DNA of 64,000 bases from Campylobacteraceae bacterium (GCA_027024155.1 JALVTE010000020.1:82464-146463); one strand, 5' to 3'. Counted from the stretch's first letter, positions 42,078 through 52,833 are shown. Numbers and translations: made by a program. Notes: a model not told the origin generated them from the sequence alone.

Positions 42078-43823
42078 ATGACACTATTAAATAGATATAG
42101 AGTATGGTTTAACTTTTTAATTATAATAATACTTAGCCTATTTACTTTTTGGTGGACTTTTTTTATATTTCATAGAACCTTTAACTGGGAAGTAACTTTA
42201 ACAGTAATTGTTGTTAGGCTAGCAGCATCTGTATTTCTTTTTAAAGATTATTCTCTATCCTGGAGCAAAGCGACTCAGCGAACATTTATTATTAAAAGTT
42301 TTGTATATATTATTGCATTTTTAATATATATGCCACTATTTTATACTAAAGTAGAAGCATATTTACTGCTTTCAGAGCTATTTACTTATCTATTTATGAT
42401 AAACTTTTTAATGTATGCATACTACTTCTATGTGCATAAAAATTCTGCTAATAAAACTAAAGAGATAGTAATTTATGGGGCTGGAATGGCTGGGCTTAAA
42501 TTAGAAGAGGAGTTTAGAAATAGCGAATATAAAGTTAAATATTTTATAGATGATAAAAAAGAGTTGCAAGGTAGAAGTATAGATGCTATTAATATACTCT
42601 CTATAGAAAATTTTAAAAAGAGAGTAGAAGATAATAGATTAGACCTTTTACTTATCGCTTTGCCATCTGTTCAAAAAGAGAGAGTTAAAGAGGTATATTA
42701 TGAGTTAAAAGATTACTTTTTAGATATTAAGATATTACCATCTTTAAAAGAGCAACTCTACAATACCCCAAATTATCAAAATTTACTACAAGATGTATCG
42801 GTCGAAGATTTGTTAGCAAGAGAACCTAAAGATTTAGATACAAAACAGATTGCTAAGTTTATAAAAGATAAAACTCTATTAATTACAGGTGCCGGTGGAA
42901 GTATTGGTAGTGAATTGGCACGTCAATGTATTAAATTTGGAGCAAAAAAATTAATTTTACTCGATAATAGTGAATATAATCTATATAAAATAGAGCAAGA
43001 GTTGCAAAAATATAATATTGTACCAGTAATGCAAGATATTGCTAAAAAGAATTTACTAGAAAAAACATTTAAAGAGTATAGTATTGATATTGTTTTACAC
43101 GCAGCAGCATATAAACATGTACCTTTGGTCGAAGAGAATATAGAAGAGGCAATTATTAACAATATTTTAGGTACTAAAAATGTTATAGATTTAGCTATTG
43201 AAAATAGGGTTAAAAAGTTTGTACTTATCTCTACAGACAAAGCAGTACGCCCAACTAATGTAATGGGTACAACTAAAAGAGTTTGTGAACTATATGCACA
43301 AAATGTAGAACCGCAAGAGACAGAGATTGTTGGAGTTAGATTTGGTAATGTGCTTGGAAGTAGTGGTTCTGTAATTCCAAAATTTAAAGAGCAAATTCAA
43401 GCAGGTGGACCAGTAACTGTAACACACCCTGATATTACAAGATACTTTATGCTGATTCCAGAAGCTTGCCAATTAGTACTACAAGCGGCATCTATTGGAA
43501 AAGGTGGAGAGATTTTTGTACTAGATATGGGAGAGCCAATTAAAATAGCTAACTTAGCAAAAGAGATGATTCGCCTCTATGGAAAAGAGGATGAAGTAGA
43601 AATAGAATTTACAGATTTAAGAGCAGGAGAGAAACTCTACGAAGAGCTATTAATTGACGAGAGCGAGCAAAAAACAGAGTACGATTCGATAATGATAGGT
43701 AAAGTAACTAAATATGATATAGAAAAATTAAATAAAGACATAGAGGAGTTGCTTGAGTGTAGTGAAAAACTCATTAAATTAAAAGAGATTGTGCCTGAGT
43801 TTTTGCATCAAATAAATAAATAG
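42078..43823 (+). CDS. Membrane-anchored UDP-GlcNAc C6-dehydratase (WbpM/PglF-like)
   Basis: N-terminal TMs; ITGAGGSIGSELARQCIKFGAKKLILLDNSEYNLYKIEQEL...HAAAYKHVPLVEENIEEAIINNILGTKNVI...STDKAVRPTNVMGTTKRVCE. Confidence 0.95.
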   Translation: MTLLNRYRVWFNFLIIIILSLFTFWWTFFIFHRTFNWEVTLTVIVVRLAASVFLFKDYSLSWSKATQRTFIIKSFVYIIAFLIYMPLFYTKVEAYLLLSELFTYLFMINFLMYAYYFYVHKNSANKTKEIVIYGAGMAGLKLEEEFRNSEYKVKYFIDDKKELQGRSIDAINILSIENFKKRVEDNRLDLLLIALPSVQKERVKEVYYELKDYFLDIKILPSLKEQLYNTPNYQNLLQDVSVEDLLAREPKDLDTKQIAKFIKDKTLLITGAGGSIGSELARQCIKFGAKKLILLDNSEYNLYKIEQELQKYNIVPVMQDIAKKNLLEKTFKEYSIDIVLHAAAYKHVPLVEENIEEAIINNILGTKNVIDLAIENRVKKFVLISTDKAVRPTNVMGTTKRVCELYAQNVEPQETEIVGVRFGNVLGSSGSVIPKFKEQIQAGGPVTVTHPDITRYFMLIPEACQLVLQAASIGKGGEIFVLDMGEPIKIANLAKEMIRLYGKEDEVEIEFTDLRAGEKLYEELLIDESEQKTEYDSIMIGKVTKYDIEKLNKDIEELLECSEKLIKLKEIVPEFLHQINK

Positions 43824-43837
43824 GAGAGAATTTAACA

Positions 43838-46075
43838 ATGAACAAGATAAATATTATTCAAGAGAAAAAAGAGGTCAATATTTATATTGCAGTAGCATTT
43901 ATATTTAGTCTATTAGTACATTTAATTTGGGTATTTATGCATCATGGAGATCCTGCATATATGTGGAATGGTCAATTAATGATAAATACAAATGATGGAT
44001 ACTATTTCGCTAGTGGTGTAAAAAAAAGTCTTTATGGTATGTACCAATATAATCATATGGTTCCATCTTTTTTAGACAGAGGTTTGGTATTTGTAACTTT
44101 TATTATAGTAAAGTTTTTACACATACCATTAAATAGTGTAATGCTATATCTACCAACTGTTATATCTAGTTTAATTGTAATACCTTTAATACTTATTGGT
44201 AAATTATATAACAAGCCTTTATGGGGATTTTTTAGTGCACTTTTAGCTTCTGTGGCTTGGAGTTATTACAATAGAACGCTAGCAGGATATTATGATACCG
44301 ATATGTTTGCACTTATTATGCCATATTTTATTCTATACTATTTTTTAAAAGCTCTTAAAAGTTTTACTATTAAAGATATTTTTATTGCAACTATCTTTAT
44401 AGTTGTATACTCTTTCTTGTACCCACATGGCGTAAGTGTATCTAACGCTATGGTATTAATTTTTACTGTATATATACTTGTTTTTTATAGAAAAAATGAA
44501 AAAACTTATATCTTTTTAATTCTACTATTTATATCAGCTAGCCATATACCGCTACCTATTATTTATGAGATGACTATAAAAATTATACTATTATCTATAG
44601 CATTTTTCCTATTTACTAAAAAGAGTTTTAGTATGAAAGCAATAATATATGTATCTGCTATTACCTTTTTATATTTCTTAATTAGTAGTAATGCTTTAGA
44701 ATCTATTATCAATCGTGTTGTTAGCTATACGTCTACTGGTACTGTCACTGAAGGTTCTATTCATTTTTATGGAGTTTTACAAACAGTAAGTGAAGCATCA
44801 GGAATACCTTTTTTCCCAGACCCGAGAAATCCTTACGCTAATAATGTATCGTATAGAATTATTGGTTCAGTTATCGGCTTTTTTATGTTTATAATTGGAT
44901 ATGTAATATTAGTATTAAGAAAAAAAGAGTTTATATTAGCACTTCCACTTGTTGGTATAGGTCTTTTTGCTCATTGGGGAGGGCTTAGATTTACTATTTA
45001 TGCTGTGCCAATAGCTGCTTTAAGTGCTATATACTTACTTGGTTTAATTTCAGAATATATTCAAGGTAAGAAACTTCAATATATGTTTTTAATTTTGGCA
45101 ACTATTGCTTTAATTTATCCAAATGTTAAGCATGCATTAGAGGGTTACAATCCTGGTCCTGTATTTCAAAATAGTGAAGTAAAAGATTTAAATAGCTTAA
45201 AAAAAATATCAAACTCAAAAGATTATACATTAACTTGGTGGGATTATGGTTACCCTATATGGTACTATACAGAGACAAATACCTTAATAGATGGTGGAAA
45301 ACATAATAATGATAACTACATTATCTCTAAACTATTTTTATCTACTTCACCACAGTTTACATCAAATTTAGCAAGACTTAGTGTTGAAAAATATGCAAAA
45401 ACATATGATATTCTTAAAAAATACAAAAAAGATATAGATAAGGCTCCTCAAGAATATATTATGATAGATTCAAAAGGACATAACTTCATAAGACCTATTG
45501 CGGCTCCTATAATAAATACACTTTTACAAGAAGGGAAACCTAACCAAAAAGACCCAAATAAGTTTTTGCAAGATTTAGCTAGTAGTAACTACAAGCTACC
45601 TAAAAAAACAAGAGATATATACTTTTATGCTCCATTAAAAATGTTAAATATATTCCCAGTGATTACTAGATTTTCTAATATAGATTTAACTACAGGTAAA
45701 AAAGAGCGTAATATTTGGTTCTATCCTACTTATGCTTATAAGAAAGATGGTTCTTTAATTATCTTTAGAAATGGCATAGCATTTGATACTGCTAAAGGTA
45801 ATTTGATTTTGAATAATAGAGAGTTGCCTTTAAAATATTTAGTTGAGACAAAAATAGAGAGTAACGGAGATATTAAAGTTACTCCAAATAAATACCATGA
45901 TGATGGTAGATATGTACTATTGTATATTAAAAATTTAAATGAATTTATTGTTATGGATAATCAAACATTTGCTTCTAACTATGTACAAATGTTCCTACTA
46001 GGAAATTACGATAAAAGTTTGTTTGATTTAGTGGTTAAATCTCCATATAGCAGAGTCTATAAGTTAAAAAAATAG
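43838..46075 (+). CDS. pglB: PglB/STT3-type oligosaccharyltransferase
   Basis: 745 aa; N-terminal multi-TM, NDGYYFASG and GYYDTDMFAL acidic loops, WWDYG at 45236-45250 (residues 467-471), PglB-like C-terminal domain. Confidence 0.93.
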   Translation: MNKINIIQEKKEVNIYIAVAFIFSLLVHLIWVFMHHGDPAYMWNGQLMINTNDGYYFASGVKKSLYGMYQYNHMVPSFLDRGLVFVTFIIVKFLHIPLNSVMLYLPTVISSLIVIPLILIGKLYNKPLWGFFSALLASVAWSYYNRTLAGYYDTDMFALIMPYFILYYFLKALKSFTIKDIFIATIFIVVYSFLYPHGVSVSNAMVLIFTVYILVFYRKNEKTYIFLILLFISASHIPLPIIYEMTIKIILLSIAFFLFTKKSFSMKAIIYVSAITFLYFLISSNALESIINRVVSYTSTGTVTEGSIHFYGVLQTVSEASGIPFFPDPRNPYANNVSYRIIGSVIGFFMFIIGYVILVLRKKEFILALPLVGIGLFAHWGGLRFTIYAVPIAALSAIYLLGLISEYIQGKKLQYMFLILATIALIYPNVKHALEGYNPGPVFQNSEVKDLNSLKKISNSKDYTLTWWDYGYPIWYYTETNTLIDGGKHNNDNYIISKLFLSTSPQFTSNLARLSVEKYAKTYDILKKYKKDIDKAPQEYIMIDSKGHNFIRPIAAPIINTLLQEGKPNQKDPNKFLQDLASSNYKLPKKTRDIYFYAPLKMLNIFPVITRFSNIDLTTGKKERNIWFYPTYAYKKDGSLIIFRNGIAFDTAKGNLILNNRELPLKYLVETKIESNGDIKVTPNKYHDDGRYVLLYIKNLNEFIVMDNQTFASNYVQMFLLGNYDKSLFDLVVKSPYSRVYKLKK

Positions 46076-46079
46076 AGCC

Positions 46080-46112
46080 AAAGTGCAAAGCTTGACTTTG
46101 TGCTTTGAATAA
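46080..46112. terminator. Imperfect heptad-period hairpin between convergent genes
   Basis: CAAAGTG CAAAGCT TGACTTT GTGCTTT G with nearly complementary arms. Confidence 0.45.
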
Positions 46113-46140
46113 TAAATTTCTTTTTAACTCACACTCAATT

Positions 46141-47832
46141 TTAACGGTAAAGCTTTTTAAACTCTTCACAATCCTTAATAAGCTCATCTTTGCTACCTTG
46201 GCACCCTATTTTTCCATCTTTAAATACTAATATTTTATCGGCATTATTAATTGTTGATAAGCGGTGAGCTACTATGAATATAAATTTATCTTCTAACCCC
46301 TCTATCGTCTTCATAATTGCAGCTTCGCTTTGGTTATCTAGGGCACTTGTTGCTTCATCTAGTAGTAGAATATCGGGGTCTAAATATAGAGCTCTTGCTA
46401 TTGCAATTCTCTGTTTTTGTCCACCACTTAAGTTGCTACCATTTTCTTGAAGTACGGTATCAATACCCTCATTTAAGTTTGCCACAAACTTATACAAATT
46501 AGCTTTTTTTAGAGACTCTATAACTTTTTCTCTATCTATCTTTTTACCGTATGCTATATTGGCTGCTATTGTATCGCTAAATATATGGATATTTTGCGGA
46601 ATGTAGGCTATTTTTTTGCGAAGATTCTCTAAATTGTACTCTTTTATATCTAGTCCATTTATTAAAAGCTCTCCATCACAAGTATCGTAAAAGCGTTCTA
46701 ACAAGCTTATAAAAGAGCTTTTACCACCACCGCTATCTCCCACTAATCCAACTATACTAGGTTGCTTTAGGGTAAAGTTTATAGACTCTAGTGCTAATTT
46801 ATTGCCATACTTAAGAGTTGCATTTTTAAACTCTATAGATTCAACTTTTTTTAACTTTTTGCTTCCGCTATTTATAGTGGGCTTTATAGATAAAATACTC
46901 TTTAATCGCTCATTTGCAGCAATCGCATCTTGAAAGCGAGAGTATGTAAACGATATTTTCTTAATTGGGTCTGTCAGCATAAACAGAGCTGTCATAAAAG
47001 AGAAAAAAGCTCCCACACTCATACTGCCAGCGATTACCTCTTTGCCTCCTACTATAATAACAATGGCCGCTATTGTGGCATTTAGAGTCTCCATAATGGG
47101 TCTTAAAATACCTTCTGCTTTTAGTATTTTTAGGTTAGTTTTTAAGTAATTTGAGTTTAGCTCTTTAAAACTATCTATCTCGTAATCTTTTGAGTTGTAC
47201 GCTTTAATTGTCTCTATATTTCTAAAAATTTCACTTAAACTTTGGTTTAACTCGGCAGTTTTGCTCTGTGTCTCTTTAGAGTACTTTTTAATTTTTTTAG
47301 AGATTTTAGTAACAGGGTAGATAACAACAGGCAAAAGTATAAAGATAAAAAATGCCAATTTATAGTTTTGATAAAATACAACGCCCATTAAAAAAATAGA
47401 CATTACACTATCGCGAATAAGCATTGCCAAATCGTTGCTTACTGCATTTTGAATACGGTTTATATCGTTTATAATTCTACTTACAAGCTCTCCAGAGTGT
47501 GTCTTTTTAAAATATTCCATATCTAGCATAACGATATGGTTTAAAAAATTATTACGAATTTTACGAACTATATCTTCTCCAATGTAGCTTACATAATACT
47601 TTTGTAAAAACGCCCCAAGCCCCTTTAAAAAATAGACTATAACAATAGCTATTGGCAAAATATAGAGCATATGTTCATTTTTCTCTATGAATATTTTATC
47701 AAGTACCGGCTTAATTAAATAAGCAGTAGCCGCCGTTGCAAACGCCACAAAAACAATACCAATAAGTGCTAGAATTAACTCTTTTTTATACCCTCTGTAG
47801 TAACTAGCATACTCTTTAATAAATTTAAACAA
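46141..47832 (-). CDS. ABC exporter, fused permease/ATPase (MsbA-like)
   Basis: Six-TM domain; Walker A GLVGDSGGGKSSF; signature NLSGGQKQRIAIARAL; LLLDEATSALDNQSE. Confidence 0.9.
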   Translation of the reverse strand: MFKFIKEYASYYRGYKKELILALIGIVFVAFATAATAYLIKPVLDKIFIEKNEHMLYILPIAIVIVYFLKGLGAFLQKYYVSYIGEDIVRKIRNNFLNHIVMLDMEYFKKTHSGELVSRIINDINRIQNAVSNDLAMLIRDSVMSIFLMGVVFYQNYKLAFFIFILLPVVIYPVTKISKKIKKYSKETQSKTAELNQSLSEIFRNIETIKAYNSKDYEIDSFKELNSNYLKTNLKILKAEGILRPIMETLNATIAAIVIIVGGKEVIAGSMSVGAFFSFMTALFMLTDPIKKISFTYSRFQDAIAANERLKSILSIKPTINSGSKKLKKVESIEFKNATLKYGNKLALESINFTLKQPSIVGLVGDSGGGKSSFISLLERFYDTCDGELLINGLDIKEYNLENLRKKIAYIPQNIHIFSDTIAANIAYGKKIDREKVIESLKKANLYKFVANLNEGIDTVLQENGSNLSGGQKQRIAIARALYLDPDILLLDEATSALDNQSEAAIMKTIEGLEDKFIFIVAHRLSTINNADKILVFKDGKIGCQGSKDELIKDCEEFKKLYR

Positions 47833-48673
47833 ATTTACCCTTTATATCTATTTTATCTACTATTGCATACTTTTGTAAAACTTTTAACTCTTCACTATTA
47901 AAGAGAATATTACTGTAAAATTCATCTTCAAGTAAGCCTTTGTTTAAAAGCTCTACCCAGCGTTTATAGTGAGGACCCATTTTAGCACCTTTTGCTAGCA
48001 GTAGTTTTCGATTCTCTATATTGGCTTTAAATTGCTCAAAACTTCTAATAGGGTAGTGATAAACGCTTATATCTTCAAATCTCTTTATTTTATCATATTG
48101 TTTAAAATAATCTCTGAAATTTTGCAGATGAAGAGCCTTGTGGTTACCTCCTCGTATCCATAATAAGCCTTTTGGTTTTACAATTACTTTTGGAGATATT
48201 TTTGTTAAAGGCAGTGAAATATCGCTTCTGCTAAGTTGTGCTTTTTTACTATAATAGACAGGATTTGCCACCATATATTCACTATCTAAAAAGTTATCTA
48301 AGCCTCTGTAAAGAAGCATATTATAGCGGTTTATACTCAATACAGAGCCCCTACTTGGAAGAGCCTCTTTTATTGTGTTGCTATTTGGAATCCAAAACTC
48401 ATCTGCATCATTAGGAATTAGCCATCTTGGGTTGTACCTCTTTTTTGCTATATGGGTAAGCTTTGTCATCCATCTTGCTTGATTATATGTACCTTTTTCA
48501 TCTATTATTGTTATTTCAAACTCTTTAGAGAGCTCATCTAATATCTCTCTTGTTCCATCATTAGAGTTGTTATCCATAACTACAAAACTATCTACTCCCA
48601 AAGAGGCGTGAGTGCGGATATTATGCTCTATTATGTCTGCTTCGTTTTTTACTAAAATTGTCATTGTAAGCAT
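47825..48673 (-). CDS. Glycosyltransferase family 2/92-like
   Basis: MTILVKNEADIIEHNIRTHASLGVDSFVVMDNNSNDGTREIL...WLIPNDADEFW. Confidence 0.85.
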   Translation of the reverse strand: MLTMTILVKNEADIIEHNIRTHASLGVDSFVVMDNNSNDGTREILDELSKEFEITIIDEKGTYNQARWMTKLTHIAKKRYNPRWLIPNDADEFWIPNSNTIKEALPSRGSVLSINRYNMLLYRGLDNFLDSEYMVANPVYYSKKAQLSRSDISLPLTKISPKVIVKPKGLLWIRGGNHKALHLQNFRDYFKQYDKIKRFEDISVYHYPIRSFEQFKANIENRKLLLAKGAKMGPHYKRWVELLNKGLLEDEFYSNILFNSEELKVLQKYAIVDKIDIKGKFV

Positions 48674-49728
48674 TGTTTTATCCTCTTATTAAGTGCTAAA
48701 TAGTGCTCTTTTTTTGGTTCTTTCCACGAATTTGGCAAAAGATAAGATTGTAAATATTTTAAAAAATTCTCTACAACTTTAAAATCTATCTCTTGTTTAT
48801 CTTGCAGTTTCTGCACTAAAGTGTTTTTGTTGGCTTTTATTGTTATACCATCTATTGCATAAAATGCTTCACCTAAGACATATACTTTTTTAGAAAATAG
48901 CAAACTCTCGATGCCTACGCTAGAGTTTATAGTAACCACTGCTTTGGCATTTTGTATTAACTCTTGTGTATCTACACTATTTGCAAATGTTAAATATGGG
49001 CTCTCGTTTGCAATATTGTGCAATTTTGAGTAGTTGCTAACCCTATCTGATGGGTGCTCTTTAAATACAAAATTTATTTTAAGATTATTGGCAATCTTGG
49101 CTATTAAATAAAACAGCTCCTCCATTCCGCTAAAGTTGCTAAAATTAATAATTTGAGAATCATATGCAACTTGAAATGGCACAAAAATATAACTCTTAGG
49201 AAGTACTACATCGTATAACTTCTGTTTACCGACAAATTCCCTTTTGTTTAAATCTTTTGGCAGTTTTGTATCTATTGTTAAATTTTTGTAAAATTCATAA
49301 TCTCTAGGTATTGAGCTACCTGCATTTACACCTTTGCAATCGGCTTGAGTAGTGTTTGGTAAAAAGCCATTTTCGAAATATATTATCTTTTTATTAAACT
49401 CTTTTGCAATATTAACTGCAATATTTTGTGGGTACTTAACTCCATTCCAAAGGGCAACTATTTTAGGGTTAAACTTATTAATATAATATCTATAGTTGCA
49501 TTCAAAATATGGCGTTATTAATTTTATGTATGGCTTATATAGTATGGCTTTAAAACTGCTATATTTTCTCTCTACCTCATCTAACTTTTTATCTATATTG
49601 CACTTTTTGAAACTATAACAAAAATGTTTTGGCATTACAACTTTGCAATTAAACTCTAAATTTTTAGATAGTTTAGTAAAGTACTCAAACTGATGCCTAT
49701 TTTGAGCTATAAAGAGTATATCAATCAT
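48661..49728 (-). CDS. Capsule-synthesis-type (PF05159-like) surface polysaccharide protein
   Basis: KEHPSDRVSNYSKLHNI...VDTQELIQNAKAVVTINSSVGIESLLFSKKVYVLGEAFY. Confidence 0.75.
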   Translation of the reverse strand: MIDILFIAQNRHQFEYFTKLSKNLEFNCKVVMPKHFCYSFKKCNIDKKLDEVERKYSSFKAILYKPYIKLITPYFECNYRYYINKFNPKIVALWNGVKYPQNIAVNIAKEFNKKIIYFENGFLPNTTQADCKGVNAGSSIPRDYEFYKNLTIDTKLPKDLNKREFVGKQKLYDVVLPKSYIFVPFQVAYDSQIINFSNFSGMEELFYLIAKIANNLKINFVFKEHPSDRVSNYSKLHNIANESPYLTFANSVDTQELIQNAKAVVTINSSVGIESLLFSKKVYVLGEAFYAIDGITIKANKNTLVQKLQDKQEIDFKVVENFLKYLQSYLLPNSWKEPKKEHYLALNKRIKQCLQ

Positions 49729-50587
49729 ATATTCCCTTTATATTTTTAAAGCGTTTATGAAACCAGTAATACTCGCTTGGGTGCTTTTTTATCATATTTT
49801 CTATAGTTGTTGCTTGCCATTGTGTAAAGCTCTCTATTGTTTCATCTTCAAAACTTTTTGGCTTTAAAAATTCTAAAATATATTTATCATTTTTTAAATA
49901 GCTAAACATTGGTACAACAATCGCACCAAATTTATCTGCCAAAGTCGATACGGCTCGATTAAATTTAACTTTTTTATTAAAAAACTCTACATCTATAGCC
50001 TTTGGGGCATTAGAGTGCTGGTCTATTAAAATACCTAAAGCTTTATTCTCTTTAAAAGCTTTTATAATCTCCTTTACGGAGCCTTGCTTGTCTATAGGTG
50101 TAATGTTAAACGAAGCTCGACTCTTTTTAAAAAACTCTCCAATTTTTGGGTTGTCAAACTCTCGCATTAATACTACCATTGGTTTATATTTGGCTCCAAT
50201 AATCTTTGGAGCAATCTCCCAATTTCCAAAATGTGCAGTCATAAATATTATTGGTTTATTAGAATTTAAAGCTAACTCTAAATTCTCTTTGCCTTTAATT
50301 ATAACTTTCTGCTCTAGTTCGTCTGCTTTAATATGCATACTTTTTATAATATCGGCAAAATAGTAAAAATAATTTTTATATGTACTTTTAGCTATTTCAA
50401 TACGCTTATCTTGACTAATATTAGGGAATGCAATTTCTAAATTTTTTAAAACTACCTTTTTTCTAAAAATATCTATATGCCATACAAATGTTGCAAGTAC
50501 ATCGCTACTATTTTTTAAACTTTTTTGTGGAGTAATTTTTACAATAAAACTAAAAAATAAAAACAGTATATAAAGAGCACTATTCAT
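49721..50587 (-). CDS. Lipid A biosynthesis acyltransferase (LpxL/HtrB-like)
   Basis: NKPIIFMTAHFGNWEIAPKII...GILIDQHSNAPKAIDVEFFNKKVKFNRAVSTLADKFGAIVVPMF. Confidence 0.92.
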   Translation of the reverse strand: MNSALYILFLFFSFIVKITPQKSLKNSSDVLATFVWHIDIFRKKVVLKNLEIAFPNISQDKRIEIAKSTYKNYFYYFADIIKSMHIKADELEQKVIIKGKENLELALNSNKPIIFMTAHFGNWEIAPKIIGAKYKPMVVLMREFDNPKIGEFFKKSRASFNITPIDKQGSVKEIIKAFKENKALGILIDQHSNAPKAIDVEFFNKKVKFNRAVSTLADKFGAIVVPMFSYLKNDKYILEFLKPKSFEDETIESFTQWQATTIENMIKKHPSEYYWFHKRFKNIKGIYD

Positions 50588-51824
50588 AACTCTCCTTTGC
50601 TTGTATATTCAAAATAGATATAACAAATAGAAATAGTATATAACTAGTCGTTCTATATATAAAAAGATCAGATATAAATGCAAACATAAACACTGTAATT
50701 AGTGCATACTTAAGTGCCCTATATGGAGTTTTTATTTTTATTGCACTATAAAGCATATAGAAAAATAGAAGTAGTGCAAAAATAGAGCCATCTACCCAAA
50801 ATTGGAAGTATTGATTATGAAGATGTTTTTTATCGTAAACCGCTCTATAAAGATGTGGATATTTTTTACTAAATATCAATATCTCTTTTTTTGCATCTCC
50901 TGCACTTGCTCCAAAAATAAAGTGTTTAATATCTTGAGTTAAATATCTCCAAGATACAATATCTAAAGCCACTCTTGCACCCCAAGAAGTATTATAATTT
51001 CTATTTTTATAGATATAATTCATACTGTGAATTGCTAAATTGGCTCTACTCTGAAAAATAGGACTAAATTTATATGCTGTAAATATAATTGAAATAAGAA
51101 TAGTAATCATTAATATTATATATTTAATCTTTTCTCTAAAATAAGTAATACTATAAATAATACTTGCTAAAATAAATGCTAGTTGCCCTGTTCTTCCTCC
51201 GTTTACAAATAAATTTACGGTAGAACTTGTTAAAAATAGTAAAATCCAAGCTTTCATAAAAATATTTTTCTCTGTAAAAAGTTGTGTTAATAGTAAAAAA
51301 ATTGTAACAACTAAAAAAATAGAGTAAAAAGAGTGATGCATTGGTGCTGGATTGTCATATGCTAGTTCATGGTAGAGTATCTTTTTCGCTTTCCAATACT
51401 CAATATCTATTAAATGAAAATAGGTAGCATACGATATTAATTCATTAATAAACATAGCAACTAAAAATGCAGTTATAATTTTAGATAAATACTCTTTAGT
51501 TACAGATGTAATAAAAATTGGATACAGTAAACTTAGCCAAACAAATCTTTTTAATATAAAGCTATATTCGTTATGACTTTTATTAAGTGCAAATCCATTA
51601 TAAATGCTATTGGAAAACATTGTTGATATTAGAAGTAGAATAGTAATACCTAATATAGATAATAATATTTTATCATTTTTTAACTGATTAAATTTTCTGC
51701 TCCACTCTCCTTGTGCTATCCATAAGATAAGCATAACTCCCAATACAATATTAGCAGCAGCAATAGAGAGTGGAAATACAAAAGCAAAAATAACTGCTGA
51801 AATATTTAAAGCTTTATTGAGCAC
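50580..51824 (-). CDS. O-antigen ligase family protein (WaaL-like)
   Basis: ~11 TM; NGGRTGQLAFILASIIY; HLHNQYFQFWVDGSIFALLLFFYML (Wzy_C-type). Confidence 0.87.
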   Translation of the reverse strand: MLNKALNISAVIFAFVFPLSIAAANIVLGVMLILWIAQGEWSRKFNQLKNDKILLSILGITILLLISTMFSNSIYNGFALNKSHNEYSFILKRFVWLSLLYPIFITSVTKEYLSKIITAFLVAMFINELISYATYFHLIDIEYWKAKKILYHELAYDNPAPMHHSFYSIFLVVTIFLLLTQLFTEKNIFMKAWILLFLTSSTVNLFVNGGRTGQLAFILASIIYSITYFREKIKYIILMITILISIIFTAYKFSPIFQSRANLAIHSMNYIYKNRNYNTSWGARVALDIVSWRYLTQDIKHFIFGASAGDAKKEILIFSKKYPHLYRAVYDKKHLHNQYFQFWVDGSIFALLLFFYMLYSAIKIKTPYRALKYALITVFMFAFISDLFIYRTTSYILFLFVISILNIQAKESYE

Positions 51825-52833
51825 TAGAATCCTTTTTAAATAAATTATTGTAAGAGTTTAAAAGCTCTTTGGAAAATTTATTATAGTAAATACTACTAAT
51901 TTCTGGATAATTTAATAGAGCTTTTTGTGCTAAGGGTACTAATTGTGTATTATTTTTTGCAATAAATTGCTTTAAATCTCCACTTAAAACCTCTCTTATT
52001 CCTTTAGAGTCAGTTGATACAACAGGAGTATTTAAAAACAGGCTCTCAACAGCTACGCCGTGTAATGATTCATTCTTAGATGTTAAAAGTGTTAATTTGG
52101 CATTTTTTAAATATGGATAAGGGTTTTTTAAAAATCCTAAAAAATGCACCCTATCTTTTAAATTATATTTAGCAACTAATTTTTCTATTTTTGCTTTTAA
52201 TTTTCCATCGCCAATTAATACTAAGTCATATGTAGTATCTAATTTTTTGTAAGTTTCTATTAAAAGTTGATGATTTTTTTCAGAAGAGAAAGCGCCTATA
52301 TTTATAATGTAATTATCTATATTCACCTTATACTCATTTGATTTTTTCTCTATCTCTTCAAAATCAAAGTAGTCATAAATAATTTCAATTCTTTTTGGCT
52401 TAATCTTTATTTTATTTAGTAAATCATCTTTAACAGCACCGCTAATAGCAATTACATTTTTATCTTTATATTCTTTTCTTAGTTGCCATATTTTTTTAAA
52501 TCTTAATTGCTTAAATAGTCTCTCTCCCCAAAGCATATGTACGCTATAAAATATGTTATCTTGTGAAATATTATGCAAATTTTGGCAATACTCTACATTA
52601 TTAGAGATGATATAATTAATTTTTTCTTTTTCTATTAAGTTATCTAAATTTGTAGTAACATTCTCTGATATAAGAAAAAAGTTATTTAAAAAAGAGGTGT
52701 CAAATTCTACTATATTTTGACGAATGACAAAATAAACATTATATCCGCCACTTTGCAAGAGCTTAGCCAAATTTAAATAGACTTTACTAACTCCTCGCCC
52801 TTGTAAATTTTTAATAAAGAGTAATATATTCAA
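51814..52833 (-). CDS. Family-4 glycosyltransferase
   Basis: IINIGAFSSEKNHQLLIETYKKL...HFLGFLKNPYPYLKNAKLTLLTSKNESLHGVAVESLFLNTPVVSTD. Confidence 0.89.
   Translation of the reverse strand: MNILLFIKNLQGRGVSKVYLNLAKLLQSGGYNVYFVIRQNIVEFDTSFLNNFFLISENVTTNLDNLIEKEKINYIISNNVEYCQNLHNISQDNIFYSVHMLWGERLFKQLRFKKIWQLRKEYKDKNVIAISGAVKDDLLNKIKIKPKRIEIIYDYFDFEEIEKKSNEYKVNIDNYIINIGAFSSEKNHQLLIETYKKLDTTYDLVLIGDGKLKAKIEKLVAKYNLKDRVHFLGFLKNPYPYLKNAKLTLLTSKNESLHGVAVESLFLNTPVVSTDSKGIREVLSGDLKQFIAKNNTQLVPLAQKALLNYPEISSIYYNKFSKELLNSYNNLFKKDSSAQ

Noticed and set aside
46141-47832. PglK-type flippase for the PglB glycan
   Set aside because: Considered because it is next to pglB, but it is on the opposite strand in the LPS-core operon and looks more MsbA-like; cannot be excluded without phylogeny.
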